Part shown: piece after piece, positions 25,637-34,629 of the stretch | How positions within the stretch are numbered: the first letter of the stretch is position 1 | Layout: each line of letters starts with the position of its first letter | NCBI GenBank assembly: GCA_018238625.1 | Contig: JABCSY010000025.1 | Location: forward strand, 1-43,558 | From: Promethearchaeota archaeon | GTDB taxonomy: Archaea; Asgardarchaeota; Lokiarchaeia; Sigyniarchaeales; SOKP01 | DNA length: 43,558 nt | Direction of reading: 5' to 3' | Made by a program: the position numbers and the translations under genes | Notes under the pieces: model-generated | Database searches by the model: none | What the model was told of the DNA's origin: nothing | Seen by the model: the letters and a program-made list of their open reading frames with translations, nothing else

Positions 25637-26752
25637 CTATAATAGGTTCTCTGGGATGCCATCTTTAAAATATTTAGCACGCGTTACCCAATTACTTTGA
25701 AATTCAGGAATGCTAGCTAAGATCGAGCCACCAACCCAAACAGAAAAGACTCTTTCTCGAGGTGCTATAATTTTGATCACTTGGTTCTTTTTCTTTCTCC
25801 GTGCTAATTCAAATTCTAATTCTTGATACATTCTAGATTTGAAATTTGGAAACATCGAAGAGCCTCCAGATAGAAAGATGTTATTCAATAAGTCTGGGCG
25901 GATATCGACGTCACACATTTCAATTACGTCCATAATGGCTTCTGTTAAAGAATCTTCTTCCAAATCTAATGCTGGATTAAAAAAAAGCTCAGGTACAGCA
26001 AATCTTTCTTTACTCAAAGAAATGGTAGAACCATCTGGTAGAGAATATTCTTTTTCATATTGTTCAACTCTTTTTAAATCTTCTTTATAATCGAGCGAGA
26101 CGAAGCAAGCTTTTTCTTTGAGAGCTCTTACCAGTTCTTTTCTAATTGAAGAGTCAGCTGAAAAGCCACTTTCTCCTAATATTTTTTCCATGTACTTTGT
26201 TAAGGTTCTTCCACCAATCTCAAGAATCCTTACTGCATGGTCTAACTTGTATCCCTCGTAAATTGGCACTATTCTCGTAATACTATCCCCTATCTCAACC
26301 ACTAACCCTGTTTGAAATCCTCCAGCATATAAAGTAAGCATAGAATCTAAAACGGGATAAAACGCGTTGCACTGGTATTTTTCTAAAAACAATTCAAATA
26401 ACCGCTTTATATCCCCGTATGGAAACAATGGGTGTACGGCAAATAGTACGTTGACTAAAGATGGATCAACTCTTAAATTGTAGAAAATATAATCAATTAT
26501 TTTTTCAAACGAGAGCCAGTCTTGAATTATTCCTTTATCTATAGGATAAAAAACTTTATACAAACCTATTGATTGGATTTCGTCCCCTACATAATATTCG
26601 TCTTGTTTAATACCCGCGTATTCGTAATCGATCTGCCTATATTTAGGTTTTCCTACTATGGTAAAAAAGATTTGAGTTGGCATATCTTCCCCAGCATAAC
26701 CGGCTTTTGTCGAGAATTGCCCAATATCCAAAACAACAGTAAGATTGCCCAT
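25637..26752 (-). CDS. Actin-related protein, divergent (Asgard ARP)
   Basis: A 371-residue actin-fold protein, near actin's 375. Matching landmarks are DIGQFSTKAGYAGED (phosphate loop 1), YVGDEIQS, YPIDKGIIQDW, LYAGGFQTG, VPIYEGYKL, FLSGGSSMFPNFKSRM and WVGGSILASIPEFQ, in the right order. The D-loop (residues ~37-52) is altered. Alignment by eye puts Asp136 at actin Gln137, Glu153 at Asp154 and Arg160 at His161, so the water-activating residues are replaced and ATP hydrolysis may be slow or absent. It is therefore closer to an Arp than to the conserved lokiactin. Its neighbours (PIG-L deacetylase, Pro-rich coiled-coil protein) are on the same strand. Confidence 0.93.
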   Translation of the reverse strand: MGNLTVVLDIGQFSTKAGYAGEDMPTQIFFTIVGKPKYRQIDYEYAGIKQDEYYVGDEIQSIGLYKVFYPIDKGIIQDWLSFEKIIDYIFYNLRVDPSLVNVLFAVHPLFPYGDIKRLFELFLEKYQCNAFYPVLDSMLTLYAGGFQTGLVVEIGDSITRIVPIYEGYKLDHAVRILEIGGRTLTKYMEKILGESGFSADSSIRKELVRALKEKACFVSLDYKEDLKRVEQYEKEYSLPDGSTISLSKERFAVPELFFNPALDLEEDSLTEAIMDVIEMCDVDIRPDLLNNIFLSGGSSMFPNFKSRMYQELEFELARRKKKNQVIKIIAPRERVFSVWVGGSILASIPEFQSNWVTRAKYFKDGIPENLL

Positions 26753-26822
26753 AATTTCTATTATTATACAATGCTTAATTAATATAACTTATTTTCTAAT
26801 TCTCCAATTAATCTATTTATTT

Positions 26823-27569
26823 TTAGATTAATAAAATCTTCAAAGGAGTGTATTCTGTCATCGGAATATAAGCTTCTCCATACTTTGAATTAATTTCGTT
26901 ACCGCGTAAAATTGAAGTATCTTCAGCCCAATCCAAAACTCTTTCTAACACTTCTTTCTGAGATTTATAAACCTTATTAAAAATTTCTTTTTTTTCTACC
27001 CAATATTTTTCAATATTAACTATTACAAAGACAGAACCTTCTATATATTGAAATTTACAAGAGGGCGATTCGTAATAATATACCCCTAGAGGTTTCCAGT
27101 TTCTCTCGTGTCCTCCGTAGGCTTTTCCCGTCGAACAATGATAAATAGCTTCTCTTGTAATTAAAGATAAATTCCTATGAACTCTATGAAAATCTGAAAA
27201 GTGGGGTAATAAAATCACCTGAGGGCGGAAGTCTCTTATAAGATTTGTGACTTCAGAGATTATTTCTCTTTTGACTTCCAAATCTGAATATCCTAATTCG
27301 ATAACCCTACACTTTAAAGCAGTTCTGACTAAATCCAGTTCTTGTTTTCGCTGTTCTAAGATATTCTCCTTGTGGGCAGTTTTAGCATATCCACCTAACC
27401 CACTTGTAGCTACTACTACAATAATTTCGGAGCCTAATGCTTGATATTTAAGAATTGTTCCGCCACATGAGACAATTTCGTCATCTGGATGACCCGCAAA
27501 GACCATTAATCGTTTAGGAACAACAATCGGAATATCTTTTTCAGTTACAAGAAAATTTTTTATCTCCAC
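26823..27569 (-). CDS. PIG-L/LmbE-family zinc deacetylase
   Basis: Signature AGHPDDE near the N-terminus, with the second metal site in HFSDFHRVHRN, defines the GlcNAc-PI de-N-acetylase/LmbE fold (248 residues, standard length). Members remove acetyl groups from GlcNAc-linked lipids, thiols (MshB, BshB) or oligosaccharides, using zinc. No signal peptide or membrane helix, so it is cytosolic. In an archaeon it may act in glycolipid or glycan synthesis. Its substrate is not evident. It lies directly upstream of the ARP gene in the same orientation. Confidence 0.88.
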   Translation of the reverse strand: MEIKNFLVTEKDIPIVVPKRLMVFAGHPDDEIVSCGGTILKYQALGSEIIVVVATSGLGGYAKTAHKENILEQRKQELDLVRTALKCRVIELGYSDLEVKREIISEVTNLIRDFRPQVILLPHFSDFHRVHRNLSLITREAIYHCSTGKAYGGHERNWKPLGVYYYESPSCKFQYIEGSVFVIVNIEKYWVEKKEIFNKVYKSQKEVLERVLDWAEDTSILRGNEINSKYGEAYIPMTEYTPLKILLI

Positions 27570-27651
27570 AAATAATGTCTTCTCGTTTTAGGATTTAAAA
27601 TTTTGCGAATTATTACAATAAAAATAAAAAAATGCTAGAAGTATATCGCTT

Positions 27652-28362
27652 TTATTCTCCTCTCATTATTTTCTTTAGGCGATTTAACTCTTCTAACATT
27701 TCATCGCGTAAAGAACTCAATCCTCCTCCCGCACTAGGTGCCGTTGCTGGGGCCGCTATAGGAGCTGCAGGTCGAGGGGGTGCACCCGATACGGGCGCAG
27801 CGGGAGGTGCTGGTCTTTTGGCAAATGATGGAGCTTGAACTACTCCCGAATTAGGAGCTTGTGGAGGTCCACCAGATGTTGGAGGTAATTTTGGAGCCGG
27901 TGGTAGATTAGCGCGCTTAGGAGGAACGCCAGCCTTTGGAGCTTGTGGAGGTCCACTTGTTGCGGGTCTCTTTGGAGGTCCACCGGAAGCTGGAGCTTTT
28001 GGAGGACCGCTTCCAGGTTTCTTAGGGGGAACGCCAATTGCGGGAGCCATGCTCGCTTGAGCAGTAGCAGGTGCATGTTGTGCAGAACCGGCACTACCGC
28101 TCAATAAACTAAATAATGTGCTCGCAGCAGCAGTCTTTGCAGTTCCACTTGCGGGAGCAACAACTTTTTTAGAAGAACTACTAACAGTTTGAACTTCTGG
28201 TTTTAATGAAACTTCTTTCAAATCCTTTAACGCTTTATTTAACGACTTTATGAAATCGTTTATTCCCTTAACTGTGTCGTCTAGGTCGTCACTTAACGAT
28301 TGTAGACCTTTTTTCATAAAGTTTACGACGCGCTCTATCTTTTTGTATTCCTTAGAAACCAA
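27652..28362 (-). CDS. Proline-rich protein with N- and C-terminal coiled coils
   Basis: Residues 1-55 are a charged coiled coil (KKIERVVNFMKKGLQSLSDD), residues ~65-210 a low-complexity Pro/Ala/Gly/Lys region with many GPPK, GPPQAP and GVPPK units, and the last ~22 a short helix (SSLRDEMLEELNRLKKIM). The GC content of the Pro-rich part is clearly above its surroundings because of the codons needed. This order (Pro-rich stretch, then short C-terminal helix) recalls eukaryotic VASP/WASP-type actin regulators, and an ARP gene lies ~0.9 kb away on the same strand. No EVH1 or clear WH2 motif is seen, so the likeness may be only compositional. Start is a TTG at 28362. Confidence 0.7.
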   Translation of the reverse strand: MVSKEYKKIERVVNFMKKGLQSLSDDLDDTVKGINDFIKSLNKALKDLKEVSLKPEVQTVSSSSKKVVAPASGTAKTAAASTLFSLLSGSAGSAQHAPATAQASMAPAIGVPPKKPGSGPPKAPASGGPPKRPATSGPPQAPKAGVPPKRANLPPAPKLPPTSGGPPQAPNSGVVQAPSFAKRPAPPAAPVSGAPPRPAAPIAAPATAPSAGGGLSSLRDEMLEELNRLKKIMRGE

Positions 28363-28657
28363 TATTTAATCAATTCCTCTAATTTTTCTAATCTATTATA
28401 AGTAGAATAATTTAGTAATATAGTAGTAATTGTATTATATTAATTTATATTTTTATTTTTAATTTTTTATAATACTTGAATATGGATATATGGAAAAAAT
28501 ATCAATGGTCTGAGTTTATTTTGCTAGTTTTATTATTCGAACATTCTTGAACTCTATAAAAAAAAAACAATTAAAAGTGCCAAATCTTATAATATTATAT
28601 ATCATTCTTCATTTGAAAATTTAATAATTATTTTTTAATATTAATAGGTGTTAAAGT

Positions 28658-28924
28658 ATTCCAAAGCGAGAACTCTTCATTAAACGAGTTTATGAAATTG
28701 TAAATGAGTTAAAAATCCCATTGATCGATGAGCGTGTATACGATAAAGTCACTTTTAGTGGTAGCGCCGCCATAGCGAAAGTTGTGTTTAAATTTGAGGA
28801 AGACGAATCTGTAATTCGTGGATTCTTAGGTTTGGCTGAATACTTTCATACTGTGGTAATAAAATCTAAAGACCAATTCTATATACCACACGCAAATATT
28901 CTCTTTCAATTGATCAGCTCATAA
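28658..28924 (+). CDS. Small hypothetical protein, possible ATT start
   Basis: The frame is open and protein-like from 28655. The first plausible start is ATT at 28658, seven bases after AGGTG, giving 88 residues beginning with PKRELFIKRVYEIV after the initiator. The first standard start, TTG at 28721, has no ribosome site and would remove 21 well-formed residues. The product is a compact alpha/beta protein (LIDERVYDKVTFSGS, then IKSKDQFYIPH) with no membrane segment. Family not recognised. It may carry a rare start codon or a single-base error in an ATG. Confidence 0.55.
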   Translation: MPKRELFIKRVYEIVNELKIPLIDERVYDKVTFSGSAAIAKVVFKFEEDESVIRGFLGLAEYFHTVVIKSKDQFYIPHANILFQLISS

Positions 28925-28929
28925 ATCTT

Positions 28930-28952
28930 TATTTTTTTTACTTTTCTTTTAT
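28930..28952 (+). terminator. T-rich terminator
   Basis: A T-dominated tract starts six bases after the stop codon and fits an archaeal terminator. Confidence 0.4.
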
Positions 28953-29008
28953 AGTTTTTAAAGTGCCTAGAAGCTAACTAATTAGCTTTTTTATTGTCAA
29001 TCAAGAAG

Positions 29009-29016
29009 TTTATATA
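29009..29016 (+). promoter_or_regulatory. TATA-like box for the 29089 surface protein
   Basis: TTTATATA within GAAGTTTATATAGC lies about 73 bases before the ATG and matches the archaeal TATA consensus. Confidence 0.5.
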
Positions 29017-29088
29017 GCTCTGTTGTTACATGATTTATAACACTTTTTTTACATTTATAATAAAGATTTAATTATTTATGTGGTAAAA

Positions 29089-29955
29089 ATGAAAAGAAAA
29101 GAAAAATTAGCTATCGCGCTATTTAGCACATTACTCCTTTTATCGTTCGCAAATTCTTCCACGGCTGCTCCTCCTAGTTATGTAGGAGTAGCAATAGGAG
29201 ACGAATTTGTATGGAGACCTTCACTTAATATGGCAAATGTTAATACAACGATGATTGGATTAATTGGTGAAGAAAATTGGACAATTGCATATGACATGAT
29301 TTTGGAACAGTATGAAAATAACACAGGGATGGATTTCGGTTCTTTTTCGGGAGCTGGCATAAAAGTTATCGTCAAAAATGTTTCTGATGAGATAACAGTC
29401 GCACCCGGAATATTTGGATCAAATTTAACTATGGACATTTATACATCCGCAGGACTGAACAATTGGACATCGGCTGCGAATAATACAGCAGCAATGATAT
29501 ACGATCCTAATTGCTTAAATGAAACTACCATATTGGACGGTTTTGGTGGAATGCCTTTAATAATGGCCAAAGGATTTAATTATACCATGTTTGTCAATTA
29601 CATGAGTACAATGATTGCAGATGATCCGTATATGAATGGGAACATAACCATTCAAACTCAAGGGCGTGGTTTCAAGTTTACGCTTAAATCAGATTACTTA
29701 GAATCCTCGATAAATATGAGCGAAGTACCTTTTAATTTTACATTGGGTGATGTAGACTTCATTGTTAGGTGGAATGTTAATGGTGTTTTTGAATATGGTT
29801 CAATAGATTATGGCGGCCTAACAATTGTGTCCATCAAATTAATCACAGTTGATGATATGATACCCGGATTTGAAATCGTCACTATTATAGGCGTCTCGAT
29901 TACAACTATTGTCGCGATAGTTTACATAAAACGCAAGAAGAATATTCAAAATTGA
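29089..29955 (+). CDS. Secreted/anchored surface protein with C-terminal sorting-type helix
   Basis: From the ATG at 29089 (a GTG at 29080 is possible) there is a clear signal peptide ending near SSTAAPPS. An ectodomain of ~220 residues follows, rich in N-x-S/T sequons, starting with VGVAIGDEFVW. The last 30 residues are IPGFEIVTIIGVS, a hydrophobic helix and KRKKN, the tripartite PGF-type C-terminal signal seen on Asgard and euryarchaeal surface proteins. The opening phrase resembles the repeated (V)xVGDxxYW motif of the 807-residue protein at 34630, so both belong to one surface family. Role unknown. Confidence 0.75.
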   Translation: MKRKEKLAIALFSTLLLLSFANSSTAAPPSYVGVAIGDEFVWRPSLNMANVNTTMIGLIGEENWTIAYDMILEQYENNTGMDFGSFSGAGIKVIVKNVSDEITVAPGIFGSNLTMDIYTSAGLNNWTSAANNTAAMIYDPNCLNETTILDGFGGMPLIMAKGFNYTMFVNYMSTMIADDPYMNGNITIQTQGRGFKFTLKSDYLESSINMSEVPFNFTLGDVDFIVRWNVNGVFEYGSIDYGGLTIVSIKLITVDDMIPGFEIVTIIGVSITTIVAIVYIKRKKNIQN

Positions 29956-29965
29956 AAACTTTAAC

Positions 29966-29980
29966 TTTTTTTTATTTTTT
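29966..29980 (+). terminator. T-rich terminator after surface protein
   Basis: TTTTTTTTATTTTTT begins eleven bases past the stop codon. Confidence 0.45.
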
Positions 29981-30006
29981 ATTATCAAATATCAAAGTTG
30001 AGTAAT

Positions 30007-30288
30007 ATGGATTTTTTTAATTCCTTGATTTTTTTACTTATTCTTTTAATGCTTCTAGTCTCTATTAAAGCAGATTTCTTTTTCATAATATTTGGTTTAG
30101 TTATTTTATTCTACGTCGTTATTTCACTGTTTTTGAAGGGCCCCTATGAAATCCTTTTTTCGGTCGTGTCTTTTGTTTTTTTAAATCCTATTGGTTTTAC
30201 GATAATATTTATACCTTTAATAATAAATTACGTCCATAGATTCTTAAGTAAGTACTTTAAGGCTATAAGGGATTTAGAAAGGAATTAG
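30007..30288 (+). CDS. Small membrane protein, three TM segments
   Basis: A 93-residue hydrophobic protein (from the ATG at 30007; TTG at 29998 adds three residues) with about three helices and a basic C-terminal tail (HRFLSKYFKAIRDLERN). No motif is recognised. Its end overlaps the end of the convergent ABC permease gene by four bases. Possibly an accessory to the permease, but opposite orientation argues against one operon. Confidence 0.5.
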   Translation: MDFFNSLIFLLILLMLLVSIKADFFFIIFGLVILFYVVISLFLKGPYEILFSVVSFVFLNPIGFTIIFIPLIINYVHRFLSKYFKAIRDLERN

Positions 30289-31937
30289 TCGGTTCTATTT
30301 AATTTAAAGATTCCTATAGAAAGCATGAGAAATGCAATTATCGATGATATTCCGATATTGGTTAGGAGTATATACAGAAATCCTAGAGAATAATCAACAA
30401 CAATAGGCAATAAAGGAATGTTAATAAATAGCGAAATAAGTAATGAAATAAATTGTAAGACAAAAATAAAATAGATTTTAAAGTATATTTGTTTCCCACG
30501 TTCGTCAAAAAAAGGTCTAATACACTGTAATCCAACTACCTGGAAAAGAACTATGGAACAATAAATAAAATATATACAGAAAAAAAACCCGACACTGTAA
30601 ATAGTTAAATTAAATAATAAAGTGAAAAAAATCGTTAAAATAATATCGTAAAATAATATTAAAAACGCCATTTGGTATAAAAAGGCAAATATTGAAGCAT
30701 GGACGCCTCTTATTGACTTTTTATAGAGATAAAGAATGTTTTTAGAATCAAATATGACACTAATTCCCATCATCATACCAAAAATTAAACCACCCATCCA
30801 TGCGATAATAAAAATTACTAAAACGCTAAAATATTCGACCGGTATTGAAACAATTCCAAGTAATGAAAACTCACTTATTTCTGTAATTGGGCTATCTAAA
30901 GATAGAAAAATAAAAAGCCCCAATACACCCGTAAATGCAATTGAATAGATTAGTTTTGTAATATTTTCTTTTTTTCTTAAGAAATTTTTAAATTGAACCA
31001 TTACCAATACTTTGTATTTTTTTAAGGTCATCTTCTTTATAATTTTTAAAATAACTCCTTCTGTTTTAACAATCAATAGTTTCTTTTCAGATCGAAGATC
31101 AATGCTATAAAATTTTTCAGCTTTTTTGTATGAGAAATAAAGTAGGACCATAGGAATTCCGATTGCTAATCCCACGCTTAACCAAATATTGATTACGTAA
31201 GATTCAATAAGTAATGGATTAACAAGATATAAAATTATATTTGAATACCAAAAAGAGGGGAAAATTGACATCCAATTTTTAAAAATGGGATTGTTATAAG
31301 CAATATTAAAAGTATAATGAAATAGATAAAACGAGATTATTACAATAAACGAAAGCAATAGAAGAGCAGAATTACTTGAATCTTTAATTTTTTTGTTTGA
31401 TGATAATTTTAATTCAATGAAGTTAGCCAAAATTGTTCCAATTATTAAACTAAAGTTCATCATTAAAAAGATTACTAAATATATAAGAAAATAATGCAAA
31501 ATTGTCAATTGGGAGTTAACCTGCCCTAACAAACTTATTAGCGCAGGTCCAATTGCTAAAACAATTAGAAAATGAAAGGGCAACTGCCCAACAAATTCAC
31601 CAAGGAAGATATCACCCGATTTTACGGGTGAAGATAATATCACATCTTTAACTCCAATTTCCGATTTTCTAAAAAGTAAAAAAATGGGATATAGTATCAT
31701 CATTATAAACATAGTCGTTAAAGAAACTTCAATTACAAATTGAAGAACAAATTCAAGAACACCTGAAAGTGTTAGTAAAATGTCTGGTAATATAGCATCA
31801 AAAATCACAGGTCCCAAATAGGTTGCCCAAAAAAGGAAGATTGCATAAATTACGACGAAAAAAGAATTTCTATGAGCTCTAAATTTAGCAGTTTTTATTC
31901 TAATCTCATTTTTTGCTATTAATATCCAAAGACTCAT
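30285..31937 (-). CDS. ABC-2-type transporter permease
   Basis: 550 residues with about twelve hydrophobic segments and a charged cytosolic stretch (~255-310, ending in the RKKEN region). This is the plan of large fused ABC-2 permeases that pair with a single-domain ATPase. It lies 50 bases downstream of the ATPase gene on the same strand, so they form one exporter. The substrate cannot be read from the sequence; such systems export drugs, lipids, polysaccharides or lantibiotics. Confidence 0.8.
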   Translation of the reverse strand: MSLWILIAKNEIRIKTAKFRAHRNSFFVVIYAIFLFWATYLGPVIFDAILPDILLTLSGVLEFVLQFVIEVSLTTMFIMMILYPIFLLFRKSEIGVKDVILSSPVKSGDIFLGEFVGQLPFHFLIVLAIGPALISLLGQVNSQLTILHYFLIYLVIFLMMNFSLIIGTILANFIELKLSSNKKIKDSSNSALLLLSFIVIISFYLFHYTFNIAYNNPIFKNWMSIFPSFWYSNIILYLVNPLLIESYVINIWLSVGLAIGIPMVLLYFSYKKAEKFYSIDLRSEKKLLIVKTEGVILKIIKKMTLKKYKVLVMVQFKNFLRKKENITKLIYSIAFTGVLGLFIFLSLDSPITEISEFSLLGIVSIPVEYFSVLVIFIIAWMGGLIFGMMMGISVIFDSKNILYLYKKSIRGVHASIFAFLYQMAFLILFYDIILTIFFTLLFNLTIYSVGFFFCIYFIYCSIVLFQVVGLQCIRPFFDERGKQIYFKIYFIFVLQFISLLISLFINIPLLPIVVDYSLGFLYILLTNIGISSIIAFLMLSIGIFKLNRTD

Positions 31938-31987
31938 TGTTTTTCTTCTTAACTTTTAATATAATTTATTTTCGGTGTCAAGAGTTT

Positions 31988-32752
31988 TCATCTCCATGCC
32001 AAGTAATCTTTATTATCGACGGGTTTCATTATTTTTATATAAGCTTCTTCCAAATTACTAGCATTTACCGAATCTATCACTTCTTTTGGACTTCCTTCAA
32101 TTATTAAAACCCCTTTATCGATAATTCCTATAACGTCACATAGTTCTTTAGCAATATCGAGTAAGTGAGTACAAATAAAGAGGGTTTTATTTGCTTTTTT
32201 TACTAAATCTAAAATAATATTTTTAACAATTCTAGCTGCAATTGGATCTAAATTTGCTGTAGGCTCATCAAGGAATAGAACTTTGGGATCGTGTATCAAT
32301 GTAGCACATAAACAGACTTTCTGCTTCATTCCTCTAGAAAATCCTTCTAAAAGATGGTTTTCTCTTTTTTTTAAATCAAAGATTTTTAAGAATTCATCAA
32401 TTCGCGAGTTGATTAATTTTTTAGGTAAGTTATATAGTTCACCTACAAACTCTAAAAATTCTCTTGCGGTTAATTTCTCATATATACTTAGCGATTCTGA
32501 TAAAAAACCACAGTTTAATTTTACTTTCTGTTTTTGTGATACGATATTATATCCCATAACTTCAGCATCTCCAGATGAAGGTTTTATTATTGAATTTAAC
32601 ATCTTAACAGTTGTAGTTTTGCCTGCTCCATTTGGACCTAGTAATCCATAAGTTGTTCCATAAGGAATTTTTAAGTTTAAATTATTTAAAGCGCGTAATT
32701 TCCCATAATACTTCGTAAGATTTTTAGTATATATTGCTAGATTATTCGACAT
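31988..32752 (-). CDS. ABC transporter ATP-binding protein
   Basis: Complete nucleotide-binding domain: Walker A GPNGAGKTTTVKML, a signature loop in the variant form GFSRGMKQKVCLC, Walker B VLFLDEPTANLD, and the switch His in CTHLLD. Its length (254) and sequence fit the CcmA/DrrA-like class of exporter ATPases. The C-terminal ~30 residues are the usual short tail. It is transcribed with the following permease. Confidence 0.93.
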   Translation of the reverse strand: MSNNLAIYTKNLTKYYGKLRALNNLNLKIPYGTTYGLLGPNGAGKTTTVKMLNSIIKPSSGDAEVMGYNIVSQKQKVKLNCGFLSESLSIYEKLTAREFLEFVGELYNLPKKLINSRIDEFLKIFDLKKRENHLLEGFSRGMKQKVCLCATLIHDPKVLFLDEPTANLDPIAARIVKNIILDLVKKANKTLFICTHLLDIAKELCDVIGIIDKGVLIIEGSPKEVIDSVNASNLEEAYIKIMKPVDNKDYLAWR

Positions 32753-32951
32753 AACTAAATCTAATCACTAATTTGATTGTTTTATCATAATCTTTCATAT
32801 CTAATTTTAGTTTACTAAAATTAATTTTAAGTTGATGAATTTCAACAAGCTTATCTATTTCATTAATATTAAAAAGCAATAACCTATAATCTATTTAGAC
32901 TTTTTTATCTAAATCGTTAAACTTAAGTTATACTTATTAGGTGTTGTATTT

Positions 32952-34469
32952 ATGGGTTTTCAAGAGCTTAAAAGTTCATACCTAAAAGAGACAGTTCCTC
33001 TGAAAAAAATACAAATAATCGAATCAGTGGCTCTACATTTTGAAAATGGTGGGCTAGAATTTCTAATGTCCCAGTATAAAAGCGAAAGCGATGGTAAAGT
33101 AAGAAAGAAAATAATTGATCTTGCTGGGAAAAATATAAACGACATCTCCATCCAATTACTAATCAAGGCTCTTACAGACAATAACATTGAGTCAAGAAAG
33201 GCAGCTGTGATAGCTTTAGGAAAAGCAAAAGCATCCATAGCCTTAATTCCTTTAATAAGCATGCTCCAAAATCCCTCTTTAGAGATTAAAGACGCCGTAC
33301 TTGCTTCTATTATAAGGGTTGGGAAAGTAGGATCCTCAGACATAATATTCGATTACATAAACAAAGGAAATATTCACGTTAAAAGATTAATCCCATACAT
33401 ATTAGGAAAGATTGGTAGTGAAGAGTGCATTGAGAGACTAAAAGAATTATTAGCACACGAAGACCCGCTAATTCGTAAGAATTCAGTCAAAGGATTAGAA
33501 AGATTAATTCAATTAAAAGACGCAAAGTTTATTCTGAACGCTTTAAACGACGAAGATTTACGCGTAAAAAAAGCTGCAATCAAAGCATTAAGCACGATAA
33601 AAAGTAAAAGGGCTATTCCTCATTTAATTAAATTTTTAAAAGAAAAAAATCCTGAGATTCGAAAGTTATCTGTTCGAACTTTATTCTCAATTTTATCAAA
33701 TCAACCTCCTCCATACGATAAAATCTACGAAATTTTGAACGGACTGAATATTATATCTAGAAGAGAAGCGATAAAAATTTTGAGCTTATTAGAGGATAAA
33801 AACTCTGTCGATTACCTTGTAAGAACATTTAATAGTAAAGATGCAAAATTGAGAAGGTTAGCACATAAGGCAATCTTAAATATATCTAAAGATACGGTTC
33901 CAACTCAAATAGTTGATGGTTTGAACGCAAAAGAATGGAAAATTAGGAGTTTATGCGCAAGAGTTATCGGAGAAATTGGTGATGAAAAACTAATCAAAGC
34001 ACTTTTTGCTTTATTAAGTGATAATGATAGTAAGGTAAGGGACGCAGCAATAGAAGCGCTATCAAGCTTTGAGAGCGAAAATGTAATTGAAAGCGCAAAA
34101 AATTTAACAACCAATTTAAATTGGAAAACAAGAAGAGCAGCAGTTAAACTTTTAATAAAAATTGGTAATGATAAGTCTACCGAATCTTTAATTGGATTAA
34201 TGAGCGATAAAGATGTATTTATTCGAAGTTGGGTAGCAATGTCGTTAGGAAAACTAGAAAATATTAACGATATAACTCCCTTTACATCATTGCTAAAAGA
34301 TAGAGATCCTAAATTGCGGATTGCTGCGGCAAAAGCATTGGGTCAAATTGGAGATAAAGAAGCGTTAGAATATTTGGCTAAATCACTTTGGGACGACAAT
34401 TGGAAAGTAAGAAAAGAAATTGAAGGAGCTCTTAATAAAATCGACCCTAATTGGTTAGGATTAATTTAG
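32952..34469 (+). CDS. Long HEAT-repeat protein
   Basis: 505 residues consisting of about fifteen HEAT/PBS-lyase-type repeats, such as IESRKAAVIALGKAKA, RVKKAAIKALSTIKSK, KVRDAAIEALSSFES and KLRIAAAKALGQIGDKEALEYL. There is no extra domain, membrane segment or catalytic motif. It probably forms an extended solenoid scaffold. The closing phrase (NKIDPNWLGLI) resembles the end of the short HEAT protein at 16511 (DMIEPDWRRIV), so the two are paralogous. Partners unknown; the divergent neighbour is the ABC exporter. Confidence 0.9.
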   Translation: MGFQELKSSYLKETVPLKKIQIIESVALHFENGGLEFLMSQYKSESDGKVRKKIIDLAGKNINDISIQLLIKALTDNNIESRKAAVIALGKAKASIALIPLISMLQNPSLEIKDAVLASIIRVGKVGSSDIIFDYINKGNIHVKRLIPYILGKIGSEECIERLKELLAHEDPLIRKNSVKGLERLIQLKDAKFILNALNDEDLRVKKAAIKALSTIKSKRAIPHLIKFLKEKNPEIRKLSVRTLFSILSNQPPPYDKIYEILNGLNIISRREAIKILSLLEDKNSVDYLVRTFNSKDAKLRRLAHKAILNISKDTVPTQIVDGLNAKEWKIRSLCARVIGEIGDEKLIKALFALLSDNDSKVRDAAIEALSSFESENVIESAKNLTTNLNWKTRRAAVKLLIKIGNDKSTESLIGLMSDKDVFIRSWVAMSLGKLENINDITPFTSLLKDRDPKLRIAAAKALGQIGDKEALEYLAKSLWDDNWKVRKEIEGALNKIDPNWLGLI

Positions 34470-34571
34470 TATAAATCTTTAGGATTTATTATCAATAAAT
34501 TTCATATTCACCCTACAATATTGTCTAATTCTTAACTTAGCACCTTTATGCAATTATTTATAACACAATAA

Positions 34572-34583
34572 CTTTATATAAAA
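34572..34583 (+). promoter_or_regulatory. TATA-like box for the large surface protein
   Basis: CTTTATATAAAA stands 47 bases before the ATG at 34630, close to the archaeal consensus. Confidence 0.5.
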
Positions 34584-34629
34584 AATATCAAAAATTTAAA
34601 AAAAAACAATTTTAATTAGGGTTGAATAA

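Noticed and set aside
27632..28094. Open frames on both strands over the proline-rich gene
   Set aside because: They are by-products of the GC-richer, repetitive Pro/Ala codons; the minus-strand frame with coiled-coil ends is the coherent protein.
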